Counted from the stretch's first letter, positions 34,494 through 43,396 are shown. The stretch: 56,227 nt of DNA from HGM13006 sp964527315 (GCA_964527315.1 CAZGOQ010000003.1:1-56227); one strand, 5' to 3'. Translations and numbers: made by a program. The notes: a model not told the origin generated them from the letters alone.

Positions 34494-36623
34494 ATGCAAG
34501 TTGTAAAAAGAGATGGAACAATTGTAGCTTTTGACCGCAGTAAAATTATTGCCGCGATCTGCAAAGCCAATGCTTCTGTAGAGGAAGAGGAGCAGATCAG
34601 CCAGGCACAGATTGAGGAAATCACCCAGAGCATTGAGCGCCGCCATCGCAGCCGTCTGCTGGTGGAGGATATTCAGGATATGGTGGAGACAAAGCTGATG
34701 GAGCAGAATAAGTATGCGCTGGCTAAAAGCTATATCATCTATCGCTATACCAGAGCGCTGGTCCGGAAACAGAATACCACCGATAACAGCATTCTCAGCC
34801 TGCTTCATGGAACCAATAAGGAACTGGCGGAGGAGAACAGCAATAAAAATACCTCCATCGCTTCGACCCAGCGGGACTATATCGCAGGAGAGGTCTCCAG
34901 AGATCTGACCCGACGGATCCTGTTGCCGGAGCATATCTCCAAGGCCCACGACGAAGGCGTTTTGCATTTTCATGACGCGGACTATTTTATTCAGCCCATC
35001 TTTAACTGTTGTCTCATCAATATTGGGGATATGCTGGACAATGGCACCATGATAAACGGCAAGCTGATCGAATCCCCCAAGAGTTTTCAGGTGGCCTGTA
35101 ATGTCATGACTCAGATCATCGCCAACGTGGCCTCAAACCAATACGGCGGGCAGAGTGTGGACGTCAGCCATTTGGGGAAATATCTGCGGAGAAGCTATGA
35201 AAAGTTCCGCAGAAATATCATGGCGGAATGCGAGGGAGAATATATCTCCGAGGGCCTGATCGAAAAGCTGACCCAGGAGCGGCTCAGGGAGGAACTGAAA
35301 TCCGGCGTTCAGACGATCCAATACCAGATCAATACCCTGATGACCACCAACGGGCAGTCGCCCTTTGTGACACTGTTTTTGTATTTGAAAGAGGGCGATC
35401 CCTACATTGCGGAAAACGCCCTGATTATCGAGGAAATTCTGCGACAGCGGCTGGAGGGCATCAAAAACGCGTCCGGCGTTTACGTGACCCCTGCGTTTCC
35501 CAAGCTGGTATATGTTTTGGATGAAAACAACTGTCTCAAAGGTGGGAAATATGACTACATTACCCGCTTGGCAGTGAAATGTTCCGCCAAGCGGATGTAC
35601 CCGGATTATATTTCCGCCAAAAAGATGAGGGAGAACTATGAGGGCAATGTGTTCGCCCCCATGGGCTGCCGCTCCTTTTTGGCGCCCTGGAAGGACGAAA
35701 ATGGCGAATACAAATTTGAAGGGCGATTCAATCAGGGCGTGGTGTCCATTAATTTGCCTCAGATCGGCATTCTTTGCCAGGGAGACGAGGAAGCCTTTTG
35801 GAAATTGCTGGACGAGCGGCTGGAGTTGTGCTATGAAGCGCTGATGTGCCGTCACAATGCCCTGAAAGGAGTTATGAGCGACGTCAGTCCTGTTCATTGG
35901 CAATACGGCGCCATTGCCAGGCTTCCCAAAGGCGAGACCATTGACAAGTTTCTCTACGGCGGATATTCCACCATATCCCTGGGGTATATTGGCCTTTATG
36001 AGACCACGCTTCTGGTCAAGGGCGTCAGCCAGACGGATCCGGTGGGGGAGGAGTTTGCCGTACGGCTGATGAAGCACCTCCGCGCAGCATGTGACCGCTG
36101 GAAGGCGGAAACCAACATCGGCTTTGCCCTGTACGGCACGCCGGCGGAGTCTCTCTGCTATCGGTTTGCCCGAATCGATAAGGAGCGGTTTGGCACCATT
36201 CCCAATGTGACGGATAAGGGATATTATACCAACTCCTATCATGTGGATGTGCGCGAGGAGATTGATGCGTTTTCAAAATTCGATTTTGAGAGCCAGTTCC
36301 AGAAGATTTCCTCCGGCGGCGCAATCAGCTATGTGGAGATCCCCAATATGCGCCACAACCTGACGGCGCTGAGTCAGGTAGTCCAATACATCTATGACAA
36401 TATCCAGTACGCGGAGTTCAACACCAAGAGCGATTATTGCCAGGAATGCGGCTTTGACGGAGAAATAATTATCAACGATGATTATGAGTGGGAGTGCCCC
36501 AACTGCGGCAATAAAGATCAGGCCAAAATGAATGTGACCCGCCGTACCTGCGGCTATCTGGGCGAAAATTTCTGGAATGAAGGAAAAACCAAGGAAATCA
36601 AGGCGAGAGTGATGCATCTGTGA
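34494..36623 (+). CDS. nrdD: anaerobic ribonucleoside-triphosphate reductase
   Basis: The 709-residue protein has an N-terminal ATP-cone (MQVVKRDGTIVAFDRSKI), the catalytic barrel, and a C-terminal zinc site (CQECG and CPNCG near 650-670) followed by the glycyl-radical motif RTCGYLG (near 690). It reduces NTPs to dNTPs without oxygen after activation by NrdG. ATG 34494 follows GGAGGAAAGAGT. It heads an operon nrdD-nrdG-dut-membrane protein and has a long structured leader. Confidence 0.96.
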   Translation: MQVVKRDGTIVAFDRSKIIAAICKANASVEEEEQISQAQIEEITQSIERRHRSRLLVEDIQDMVETKLMEQNKYALAKSYIIYRYTRALVRKQNTTDNSILSLLHGTNKELAEENSNKNTSIASTQRDYIAGEVSRDLTRRILLPEHISKAHDEGVLHFHDADYFIQPIFNCCLINIGDMLDNGTMINGKLIESPKSFQVACNVMTQIIANVASNQYGGQSVDVSHLGKYLRRSYEKFRRNIMAECEGEYISEGLIEKLTQERLREELKSGVQTIQYQINTLMTTNGQSPFVTLFLYLKEGDPYIAENALIIEEILRQRLEGIKNASGVYVTPAFPKLVYVLDENNCLKGGKYDYITRLAVKCSAKRMYPDYISAKKMRENYEGNVFAPMGCRSFLAPWKDENGEYKFEGRFNQGVVSINLPQIGILCQGDEEAFWKLLDERLELCYEALMCRHNALKGVMSDVSPVHWQYGAIARLPKGETIDKFLYGGYSTISLGYIGLYETTLLVKGVSQTDPVGEEFAVRLMKHLRAACDRWKAETNIGFALYGTPAESLCYRFARIDKERFGTIPNVTDKGYYTNSYHVDVREEIDAFSKFDFESQFQKISSGGAISYVEIPNMRHNLTALSQVVQYIYDNIQYAEFNTKSDYCQECGFDGEIIINDDYEWECPNCGNKDQAKMNVTRRTCGYLGENFWNEGKTKEIKARVMHL

Positions 36624-37153
36624 ATTATGCGACAATCAAATGGCGGGATATTGCCGACGGCCCAGGGATCCGGGTGGCGCTGTTCTGTTCCGGCTGCCGC
36701 CACCACTGTAAGGGCTGTTTTAACGCGGAGACATGGGATTTTTCCTATGGTGACCCCTATACGACGGAAGTGCAGCAGTCGATCCTGACGGGAATGGAGA
36801 AACACTACATTCGCGGTCTGACACTGCTGGGAGGCGAGCCATTTGAGCCGGAAAATCAGGAGCCGATCTTGGGACTGATCCGGGCGGTCAGGAAGAAATT
36901 TCCAGAAAAGTCCATCTGGTGCTATACCGGGTATACCCTGGAGACAGATATTCTGGCCGGGAAACTGGGGCCGAAGGAAATTACGCTGGCATTGCTGCAG
37001 GGATTGGACGTGTTGGTGGACGGAGAGTTCCATGAAGAAGAAAAGAATCCTGATCTACGGTTTCGCGGCTCTGCCAATCAGCGCGTCATTGATGTCAGAA
37101 AGACGCTGGCGAAGGGAACGACTGTGCTATGGGACGGGGAGGAGGAACCATGA
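36620..37153 (+). CDS. nrdG: anaerobic ribonucleotide reductase activating protein
   Basis: The 177-residue radical SAM enzyme has the CSGCRHHCKGC cluster (CxxxCxxC at Cys 27/31/34 by frame) and LLGGEPFEPE. It cleaves S-adenosylmethionine to install the glycyl radical on NrdD. The GTG start overlaps the nrdD stop by four bases, indicating coupled translation. Confidence 0.95.
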   Translation: MNYATIKWRDIADGPGIRVALFCSGCRHHCKGCFNAETWDFSYGDPYTTEVQQSILTGMEKHYIRGLTLLGGEPFEPENQEPILGLIRAVRKKFPEKSIWCYTGYTLETDILAGKLGPKEITLALLQGLDVLVDGEFHEEEKNPDLRFRGSANQRVIDVRKTLAKGTTVLWDGEEEP

Positions 37154-37581
37154 AATTTCAAAAGCTGAGAAGCGACGCGAAAGTTCCGACTTACGGTTCC
37201 GCAGAAGCGGCTGGAGCGGATCTCTATGTCTGCTCTGCGCAGCCCATCACTGTGAAGCCGGGGGAATCGGTCAAAATGCCTACGGGCATTGCGGTGGCGA
37301 TTCCCAAGGGCCATGTGGGTCTGATTTTTGCTCGCAGCAGCATGGGCATCAAACGTGGTCTTGTCCCGACCAATATGGTGGGGGTCATCGATTCGGACTA
37401 TCGGGGGGAGGTTTGTGTATTTCTCCGCAACCAGTCCAGAGAGACACAGACCGTTGCGCCCTATGAGCGTGTTGCGCAAATGGCTGTTATGCCGGTCATA
37501 CAGGTCAGCTATGAGGAAGCGGACAACCTGGACGAGACAGACCGGGGGACCGGAGGCTTTGGTTCTACCGGGAGGTTTTAA
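37150..37581 (+). CDS. dut: dUTP diphosphatase
   Basis: The 143-residue protein has the five trimeric dUTPase motifs: AGADLY (about 20), RSSMG (about 67), GVIDSDYRGE (about 80), RVAQMAV (about 105) and GTGGFGSTGRF at the end. It hydrolyses dUTP to dUMP, keeping uracil out of DNA. ATG 37150 overlaps the nrdG stop; GGAGGAACC lies just before it. Its place behind nrdDG couples dNTP synthesis with dUTP clearance. Confidence 0.95.
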   Translation: MKFQKLRSDAKVPTYGSAEAAGADLYVCSAQPITVKPGESVKMPTGIAVAIPKGHVGLIFARSSMGIKRGLVPTNMVGVIDSDYRGEVCVFLRNQSRETQTVAPYERVAQMAVMPVIQVSYEEADNLDETDRGTGGFGSTGRF

Positions 37582-37582
37582 G

Positions 37583-37978
37583 ATGCGGAAGAAACTTTAT
37601 CTCCTGCTGGTCATCCTGCCGATCCTGTTCGCGGTCTTTGGCTGGCTGTCGCTGCTGATTGGCGGGAGAATGTCCTATCTGCCCTTCGGCGCACCCCCGA
37701 GTCTGATTCTGATCGGACTGATGGCGTCGGCGGTGAGTCTGTGGCTCTGTATTCTGCTTTGCATCCTCTTCTATGGACTGCTGATTCTTTCGCTGATTTT
37801 TCTGAGAACGGAGCGGCAATGGGCGCTGGTGACAGTAACATTGATCTTTTGCCTGGATATGGCGGCTTCCGTAGTCCTGACAGTCATTTCCTGGCTGTTT
37901 CTTATCGCCGTGGTTCTGGATGCGGGATGGATCGGATTGATGTGGGTTAGCGCCTATCTTGGGAAACGATCCCGATGA
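37583..37978 (+). CDS. four-helix membrane protein of unknown function
   Basis: The 131-residue product, starting one base after the dut stop (GGGAGG upstream), is almost entirely hydrophobic with about four transmembrane segments and a basic C-terminus GKRSR. No family is recognised. It is the last gene of the nrd operon. Confidence 0.6.
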   Translation: MRKKLYLLLVILPILFAVFGWLSLLIGGRMSYLPFGAPPSLILIGLMASAVSLWLCILLCILFYGLLILSLIFLRTERQWALVTVTLIFCLDMAASVVLTVISWLFLIAVVLDAGWIGLMWVSAYLGKRSR

Positions 37979-38001
37979 AGGAAGTATTTTTCGCCTACTG
38001 T

Positions 38002-38039
38002 AAAGCGCTGGGACGAGATGACGTGCCGGCGCTTTTTTT
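38002..38039 (+). terminator. terminator of the nrd operon
   Basis: Seven-bp stem (38002-38008 with 38029-38035) extended by GG/CC inside, followed by a run of seven T. Confidence 0.7.
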
Positions 38040-38085
38040 GCAGGGAAATTCATAGGATGTTCATGGAAATCTGAAAAACTTTTGT

Positions 38086-38441
38086 TATAATATCCGCAGA
38101 GCGGATATCTATGCGCATACCTATGCGGCGTCGCGACGGTTTGCATTTCAATTCGCCGTGCCATCGGAGACGGCACATGGCGATATAACGCAGCTGCAAG
38201 TATCGATGTTTAATTAAATATCATAAAACTCGATAAACTCTAGTTTTTATTGCGTGAATCGCGTCGGAATTAATAAGACGGTGCGGCGAGGAACGCCGCC
38301 ATCAATGCGCAGCGCACAGATTTCAATGAAAGCATCTTTTGAAAATACTATTTGATGTAAACCATACGTGCTGTGCCGGTGGGCCAATATGACGGCGCAG
38401 AGTTATTTTGATGGAAATATAAAAAGCAGGAGCTGTTCATT
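38086..38441 (+). ncRNA. structured 5' leader of the LTA-synthase-like gene (shared leader element, copy 2)
   Basis: The -10 TATAAT (38086-38091) starts an 18-base block identical to the nrdD locus. The leader then has a perfect hairpin ATCCGC-AGA-GCGGAT (38092-38106) and a hairpin 38153-38183 (TCGCC/GGCGA outside, GTGCC/GGCAC inside, loop ATCGGAGAC). Further downstream, absent from the nrdD copy, are a 6-bp hairpin GCGGCG/CGCCGC (about 38283-38299) and an 8-bp hairpin CTGTGCCG/CGGCGCAG (about 38370-38400). The leader is about 345 bases long and contains no evident ORF. Confidence 0.55.
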
Positions 38442-40580
38442 ATGTCAACCAGTCGCAAATTTCAACGTATTGGAGCGATTTTATTTTTTTTCCTGTTAGC
38501 CTTTGCACTGACAAGAGCCGATGATTTTCTAAAGCAGGAGGAATGGGGCCGTACGATGTTTTTCGCTGCGGTCGCTGCCAGCGCTCTGGTCTTTCCCGCG
38601 GTAGCGATCCGATGGGAGAAGGACTGGGTGCGCATCTTTTTGATGCTCCTGCTTCTGCTGGCAGCCCCTATGGTCATGATGGTGGCGGTGGAGCGGTTAA
38701 ACGGTCATTTTATCACGGAATTTTTGATCCCCAGAGAAGATATCTGGGAAAATTATGTGGTTTATCTGCTGCTTTATCTTCTTGCCTTTGGGCTGAGCGG
38801 CAGTATTCGCATTTCTGTAATGACAGTCAGTCCCATTCTGCTGATCTTCGGCATTGCCAATATGTATGTCAAGGATTTTAAAGGCAGTCCGCTTGTGCCC
38901 ATGGATCTCGCTTCCATTCGGACAGCGGGCAACGTGGCGGCAGGGTATACCTATGAGGTGGGCTTTGAAATAGCCTTTGCACTGTGTCTGACGGTCATGC
39001 TGATGGCATTCAGCTGCCGGCTTTCCATGCCAAAACGGAAAAAACCGGGCCAAATTGCGCTCCGACTGCTGAGCCTTTTGATCGTAGGCGGGTTTGCCTA
39101 TACGTTTTATTATACAGACACCATTGCGGATTACGGATTAAAGCCAGATTTTTTCAACCAGACCCGAGGCTATAAAAACCACGGGGCGGTACTGAGTTTT
39201 ACCCTGAATACGAAATATCTCTGGCTGAACGAACCCGGCGGATATGACGCAGGAAAAATCGCGGAGATTGTGCAAAAAGGCGGCGCGGATGCGCCGGGGA
39301 TTTTGGAAACTGCGTTGATTCGTCAGGGAATGGATCCGGCGGAAGCGGCGAAACAGGCGTCGGTGGAGACTGCCGCGGACCAGGGGCAGACTCCGAACCT
39401 GATCGTCATTATGAATGAAAGCTTCTCCGATCTCAGCGTGGTAGGGGACTTTGAAACCAATGAGGACTATATGCCGTTTATCAACAGCCTGCGGGATGAG
39501 ACCATTCAGGGAAACGTCTATGTTTCCACCATCGGAACGGGCACATCCAACACGGAATTTGAATTTTTGACCGGCGACACCATGGCCTTTCTCCCGGCGG
39601 GCAGCAATGCCTACCAACTCTATATCAAGGGCCGGCAGCCGGGGTTGGTTTCTACCCTGCAAAGTCAGGGCTATTCCGCCATTGCCTTTCATCCCTATTT
39701 TGAATCCAGCTGGAATCGGCCGACGGTCTACGAATACATGGGCTTCGAGGATTTTATCACCGTGGAGGATATGTTTGGGCAGGAATTGGTGGACAGATAC
39801 GTATCCTCCGGATATAACTCCAAACTCTATGAACGGTTGCTGCAACAAAAATTCCCCGGAGAGAAAATACTGCTGCGCCGGTTTGTCTCCGATGAATATG
39901 ACTTTTTAAAGATCCGGGAGATGTATGAAAATAAGGGGGACAAACCGCTGTTCCTGTTCAATGTGACCATGCAGTCCCATTCCAGCTATGACCAGAGTTA
40001 TGACAATTTTCAGGAGGAGATCCGCTTGACCTCCACCTCCGGAACGTATCCCAAGACGGACCAGTATTTGTCTCTGGTCAAAAAGACCGACGAGGCCCTG
40101 GAGGAGCTGCTTGCCTATTTCGAAACAGTGGAGGAACCCACCATTGTTCTGATGTTCGGCGACCATCAGCCATTTATAGAGGACAGCTTTTATGGAGAGG
40201 TGATGGGCCAGCGGGTCAGTGAAATGGACGATGAGACCCAGCAGAAGCGATATATCACCCGGTTCATTCTCTGGGCCAACTATGAAATCCCCACCGGCTG
40301 GATCGACGAGATCAGCATGAATTATCTCGGCACACTGTTGATGCAAGTCGCCGGGGTGGAAATGCCCCAATATAATCAGTATCTGGCGAACCTCTATACG
40401 AAGCTGCCGGTAATCACTTCCATGGGCTGCCGGGACGCGAAGGGGAGCTTCTTTCAGGCAGACGAGCAAAATGATATCATGGAAACTGTTTCGGACTACC
40501 GAAGGGTGCAGTATAACAATCTGGCGGATCTGAAGGGCCGCATCGACAGTATGTTTTATCTGACTGCTTCGGCAGATTAG
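38442..40580 (+). CDS. LTA synthase/MdoB-like membrane sulfatase-fold phosphoglycerol transferase
   Basis: The 712-residue protein has about five to six transmembrane helices (1-240) and an extracellular sulfatase-fold domain (about 320-660). Hallmarks: metal-site NLIVIMNESFSDLS (near 325), nucleophile Thr in TGTSNTEFEFLTG (near 367), HPYFESSWNR (near 410) and LMFGDHQPF (near 570). Such enzymes transfer glycerol-phosphate or phosphoethanolamine groups to envelope polymers. ATG 38442 follows AGGAGCTGTTCATT. It is preceded by a long structured leader. Confidence 0.88.
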   Translation: MSTSRKFQRIGAILFFFLLAFALTRADDFLKQEEWGRTMFFAAVAASALVFPAVAIRWEKDWVRIFLMLLLLLAAPMVMMVAVERLNGHFITEFLIPREDIWENYVVYLLLYLLAFGLSGSIRISVMTVSPILLIFGIANMYVKDFKGSPLVPMDLASIRTAGNVAAGYTYEVGFEIAFALCLTVMLMAFSCRLSMPKRKKPGQIALRLLSLLIVGGFAYTFYYTDTIADYGLKPDFFNQTRGYKNHGAVLSFTLNTKYLWLNEPGGYDAGKIAEIVQKGGADAPGILETALIRQGMDPAEAAKQASVETAADQGQTPNLIVIMNESFSDLSVVGDFETNEDYMPFINSLRDETIQGNVYVSTIGTGTSNTEFEFLTGDTMAFLPAGSNAYQLYIKGRQPGLVSTLQSQGYSAIAFHPYFESSWNRPTVYEYMGFEDFITVEDMFGQELVDRYVSSGYNSKLYERLLQQKFPGEKILLRRFVSDEYDFLKIREMYENKGDKPLFLFNVTMQSHSSYDQSYDNFQEEIRLTSTSGTYPKTDQYLSLVKKTDEALEELLAYFETVEEPTIVLMFGDHQPFIEDSFYGEVMGQRVSEMDDETQQKRYITRFILWANYEIPTGWIDEISMNYLGTLLMQVAGVEMPQYNQYLANLYTKLPVITSMGCRDAKGSFFQADEQNDIMETVSDYRRVQYNNLADLKGRIDSMFYLTASAD

Positions 40581-40597
40581 CCCGGAAAGGACGTTTT

Positions 40598-41293
40598 ATG
40601 AAGTACGATACGATTTTGGCGCAGTTAAAGGAACATCAGGACGAAACTTATCGGAAATTCAACGAAGGATTGATCCCCGGCGCAGAGGGGACGTCTTTGG
40701 GCGTGCGGATACCGGTATTGCGGCAGATTGCAAAAGAAATTTTCAAAGAGGACTGGCGGGGTTTTTTACAACAGTCTCAGGGAGAAAAACTCTATGAGAT
40801 CGTCATGCTTCGTGGATTGGTCATCGCAGGCGCAAAATGTGATTTTTCGGAAAAGCTCCGATTGTTTGACGGCTTTGTTCCTGAAATACAGAACTGGTCG
40901 GTTTGCGACTGCGTTTGCAGCAGTATGAAGGACGTAAAAATGCATTTGGATGAAACATGGAATTTCCTAACGCCCTATGGACAAAGCCGGGAGGAATTCC
41001 CACTGCGGGTTTATATCATTTTGCTGATGGATTATTTTTTGGTCGACGCGTATATCGACCCGGTGCTGGATATCCTGTTTACCATTTCCCAAGAAACCTA
41101 CTATGTCAAAATGGCCCAGGCCTGGGCCATTGCCACGGCCATGGCGAAGTACCGGGATCGAGTACTGCCCCGGTTGGAAACAAAGACCCTTTCTGCCTGG
41201 GTGCAAAACAAGACCATCCAGAAATGCCGGGAGAGTTTCCGCATCAGCGATGCGGATAAGGCGTATTTGCAGTCTTTGAAGAAATCATTTTAA
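40598..41293 (+). CDS. AlkD-like DNA alkylation repair protein (HEAT-like repeats)
   Basis: The 231-residue protein shows the alpha-helical AlkD/ALK fold: GVRIPVLRQIAKEI (about 36-49), NWSVCDCVCSS (about 100-110; AlkD-type Trp-Asp pair region), and WAIATAMAKY (about 177). The family flips out alkylated bases such as N3- and N7-methylpurines without intercalating. ATG 40598 lies 17 bases after the LTA-synthase-like stop with GGAAAGGACG upstream, so the two are likely cotranscribed. Confidence 0.8.
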   Translation: MKYDTILAQLKEHQDETYRKFNEGLIPGAEGTSLGVRIPVLRQIAKEIFKEDWRGFLQQSQGEKLYEIVMLRGLVIAGAKCDFSEKLRLFDGFVPEIQNWSVCDCVCSSMKDVKMHLDETWNFLTPYGQSREEFPLRVYIILLMDYFLVDAYIDPVLDILFTISQETYYVKMAQAWAIATAMAKYRDRVLPRLETKTLSAWVQNKTIQKCRESFRISDADKAYLQSLKKSF

Positions 41294-41386
41294 AGCGTTT
41301 CGTTTTTGTGTGTACCGAAATAGAACAGTGGCCGGACTCGGCAGGGAGAAGCAAACCATAGGCAGGTTTCCGAAACGGAGGGGTTT

Positions 41387-41430
41387 CCAAAGGGGGCGTC
41401 TTTGTAAAAAGCCCCCTTTGGTTGTTTTTT
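41387..41430 (+). terminator. terminator after the alkylation-repair gene
   Basis: Eleven-bp perfect stem (41387-41397 with 41411-41421) followed by TTGTTTTTT. A second 11-bp hairpin lies at 41432-41457. From 41294 to 41386 nothing else is seen. Confidence 0.85.
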
Positions 41431-41474
41431 CCCCTTTTCTGTCAACACAGAAAAGGGACCGCCGGAGGTAATGG

Positions 41475-41503
41475 TTGCGTCCGATTGAGTTTTATGCTAA
41501 AAT
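41475..41503 (+). promoter_or_regulatory. promoter of the TSCPD/rubrerythrin unit
   Basis: TTGCGT (41475-41480), 17-base spacer, TAAAAT (41498-41503). Confidence 0.6.
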
Positions 41504-41524
41504 AAATTCGGAAAGGGGAATTCT

Positions 41525-41611
41525 ATGAGATTTGATTGTTTGGACCTTACCCCAATGTCAGAATCAGATATTCCGGCGCTTGTGCCAATTAGTAAAACTG
41601 GAGGGAAATAA
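41525..41611 (+). CDS. 28-codon ORF before the TSCPD gene
   Basis: ATG 41525 follows GGAAAGGGGAATTCT and TAA 41609-41611 ends two bases before the next ATG. The product resembles the start of a GNAT-type protein (LDLTPMSESDIPALVPI). It may be a truncated gene or simply couple translation to the TSCPD gene. Confidence 0.35.
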   Translation: MRFDCLDLTPMSESDIPALVPISKTGGK

Positions 41612-41613
41612 CG

Positions 41614-41862
41614 ATGGACTATACATACAAGACAAAGGGCGTCTGTTCCCGGCAGATTCATTTCTCCGTTGAGGACGGAAAGGTGAAAAACGTCCATTTT
41701 GACGGCGGCTGCAATGGAAACGGCAAAGGCATTTCCGCGCTGCTGGAGGGCATGGATGTGCACGATGCAATCTCCCGCATGAAAGGAATACAATGCGGCA
41801 TGAAGGGGACATCCTGTCCCGACCAGCTGGCAAATGCGCTGTCAGAGGCCATTGGAGAATAA
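41614..41862 (+). CDS. TSCPD-domain protein (TIGR03905 type)
   Basis: The 82-residue protein has GVCSRQIHF near residue 9, GGCNGNGKGISALLEG near 31-46, and CGMKGTSCPDQLA near 61-73, the TSCPD signature seen in stand-alone proteins and at the C-terminus of B12-dependent ribonucleotide reductases. Its Cys residues suggest metal binding. Function is uncertain. The gene is followed by rubrerythrin after a 13-bp hairpin. Confidence 0.85.
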   Translation: MDYTYKTKGVCSRQIHFSVEDGKVKNVHFDGGCNGNGKGISALLEGMDVHDAISRMKGIQCGMKGTSCPDQLANALSEAIGE

Positions 41863-41880
41863 TTTGCGTCAAAAGCGGAA

Positions 41881-41916
41881 ATACTTCCCATATCCAATAA
41901 TATGGGAGGTATTTTT
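41881..41916 (+). promoter_or_regulatory. hairpin enclosing the rubrerythrin ribosome site
   Basis: Bases 41881-41893 pair with 41900-41912 over 13 positions (one G-U), loop CCAATA. The whole Shine-Dalgarno GGGAGG (41904-41909) lies in the 3' arm, and TTTT follows, so it could block ribosome access or act as a weak terminator. Confidence 0.6.
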
Positions 41917-42456
41917 ATGGAACTCAAGGGTTCAAAGACGGAACTGAATTTGATGGAAGCCTTTGCGGCGGAGTCTCAGGCCAGAAATAACTATACATTT
42001 TACGCTGGAATCGCCAAAAAGGACGGTTATGAGCAGATTGCTGCGATTTTTCAGGAGACAGCGGAAAATGAAAAGGAACACGCGGAGATCTGGTACAAGC
42101 TTCTAAACGGCGGCGATTTCCAGACCACGCAGCAGAATCTTGCTTCAGCGGCGGAGGCCGAGGAGTATGAACACCGGGATATGTACCCGGAGTATGCAAG
42201 GGTGGCAGAGGAAGAGGGCTTTTCTGAAATTGCCGTACTCTTTGAGCGGGTGGCGGAAATCGAAAAAAGCCATGAAGAGCGGTTCCGTAAACTTTGCGCC
42301 AATATGAAAGACGGGCTGGTCTTTTCCAAAAACGGAGACGCTATCTGGCAGTGCCGAAGCTGCGGTCATATCTGCTTCGGCAAGTCCGCTCCAGTGGTCT
42401 GCCCGGTTTGCGGCCATAAGCAGTCTTATTTCCAGATGAAAGCGGAAAATTACTAA
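41917..42456 (+). CDS. rubrerythrin
   Basis: The 179-residue protein has a ferritin-like diiron domain (EAFAAESQARNNY near residue 14, ENEKEHAEIWY near 53, EIEKSHEERF near 115) and a C-terminal rubredoxin centre (CRSCGH and CPVCGH near 145-170). It reduces hydrogen peroxide in anaerobes, taking electrons from rubredoxin. ATG 41917 is preceded by GGGAGGTATTTTT, which is locked in a hairpin. Confidence 0.95.
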   Translation: MELKGSKTELNLMEAFAAESQARNNYTFYAGIAKKDGYEQIAAIFQETAENEKEHAEIWYKLLNGGDFQTTQQNLASAAEAEEYEHRDMYPEYARVAEEEGFSEIAVLFERVAEIEKSHEERFRKLCANMKDGLVFSKNGDAIWQCRSCGHICFGKSAPVVCPVCGHKQSYFQMKAENY

Positions 42457-42457
42457 A

Positions 42458-42500
42458 AAACGCCCACCTACCCGGATGTACGGATGGGTGGGCGTTTGAT
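42458..42500. terminator. bidirectional terminator between rubrerythrin and lysR genes
   Basis: Eleven-bp stem (42458-42468 with 42487-42497); T tracts on both strands. Confidence 0.75.
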
Positions 42501-42502
42501 TA

Positions 42503-43396
42503 TTATGCCAAATCGTTGGATGGAATGCCGATAGATTTAACCAGTGAAATAAAATCCTGCATAGCGGAGGTAATGTATTTGTCCTTGTGCCAGGTCAATG
42601 CCATGCGGCGATGAAAGTCAATGCCGGAGACACGGAGCGCTGAGACCTCTCCGCGTTCCAGCGCAGCGCGGGCCAGTTCAAAGGGAAGGATGGCGATCCC
42701 CTCCCGGTGGCGGGCCGCATCCAACAGCACCAGGGAACTGGCGGACTCCCACCGGGGCTTGACACAATAGCCCAAAGCCTGCATCTGTGCATCAAACTGA
42801 TCCCGCACCCCGGCGCCTTTTTCCCGCAGTAGAAGGGGTTGGCACACCAGATCCTCCACGCAGATCGTCTCCTGGATGAGCAGAGGATTTTCCGGGGAGG
42901 TAACGGCCACCAGCTGATCCTCCGCGAATACCTCCTGGATGAGGTCCTCTTCATAGACGCTTTCCTCCATAACAGCCAGATCCAGCTGCGCAGTTCGGAG
43001 TAGCTGCTTTAGTTCGCTGCCCTTGAAGACCTGCACATGAACCTGCATGGAAGGGTGTTGAAGACGGAACGCATTGAGCCAGGGAAAAGCAAGCATACCT
43101 GCGGTAAAAAACAGGCCAAGATTCAGCGTCTGGTTTAAATCCTCCGCCTGCATGACGGCTTCTATTTCATCAAACATTCCAAGCAGTTTTCCGGCATATT
43201 GGAACAGATGGTCTCCGGCGGCGGTGGGATACAGTCTTCGATAAAGGCGCTCGAATAGCATGGTGTGATAGTGAGCCTCCAATTCCCGTATAGCCTGGGA
43301 GACAGAGGGCTGCGTCATATAGAGTTTTTTTGCAGCGGCGGTCATACTCCCAGTGGTATAGACCTCGGAGAAGATCTTCAAATGACGTTTCGTCAT
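42503..43396 (-). CDS. LysR-family transcriptional regulator
   Basis: The 297-residue protein has an N-terminal winged helix (TTGSMTAAAKKLYMTQPSVSQ, about residues 14-34) and a substrate-binding co-inducer domain (about 88-295). It is divergent from the metQNI leader, sharing a 160-base intergenic region, so it may control methionine uptake; homologs in this arrangement include MetR/CysB-type sulfur regulators, but the effector cannot be read from the sequence. Confidence 0.88.
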   Translation of the reverse strand: MTKRHLKIFSEVYTTGSMTAAAKKLYMTQPSVSQAIRELEAHYHTMLFERLYRRLYPTAAGDHLFQYAGKLLGMFDEIEAVMQAEDLNQTLNLGLFFTAGMLAFPWLNAFRLQHPSMQVHVQVFKGSELKQLLRTAQLDLAVMEESVYEEDLIQEVFAEDQLVAVTSPENPLLIQETICVEDLVCQPLLLREKGAGVRDQFDAQMQALGYCVKPRWESASSLVLLDAARHREGIAILPFELARAALERGEVSALRVSGIDFHRRMALTWHKDKYITSAMQDFISLVKSIGIPSNDLA

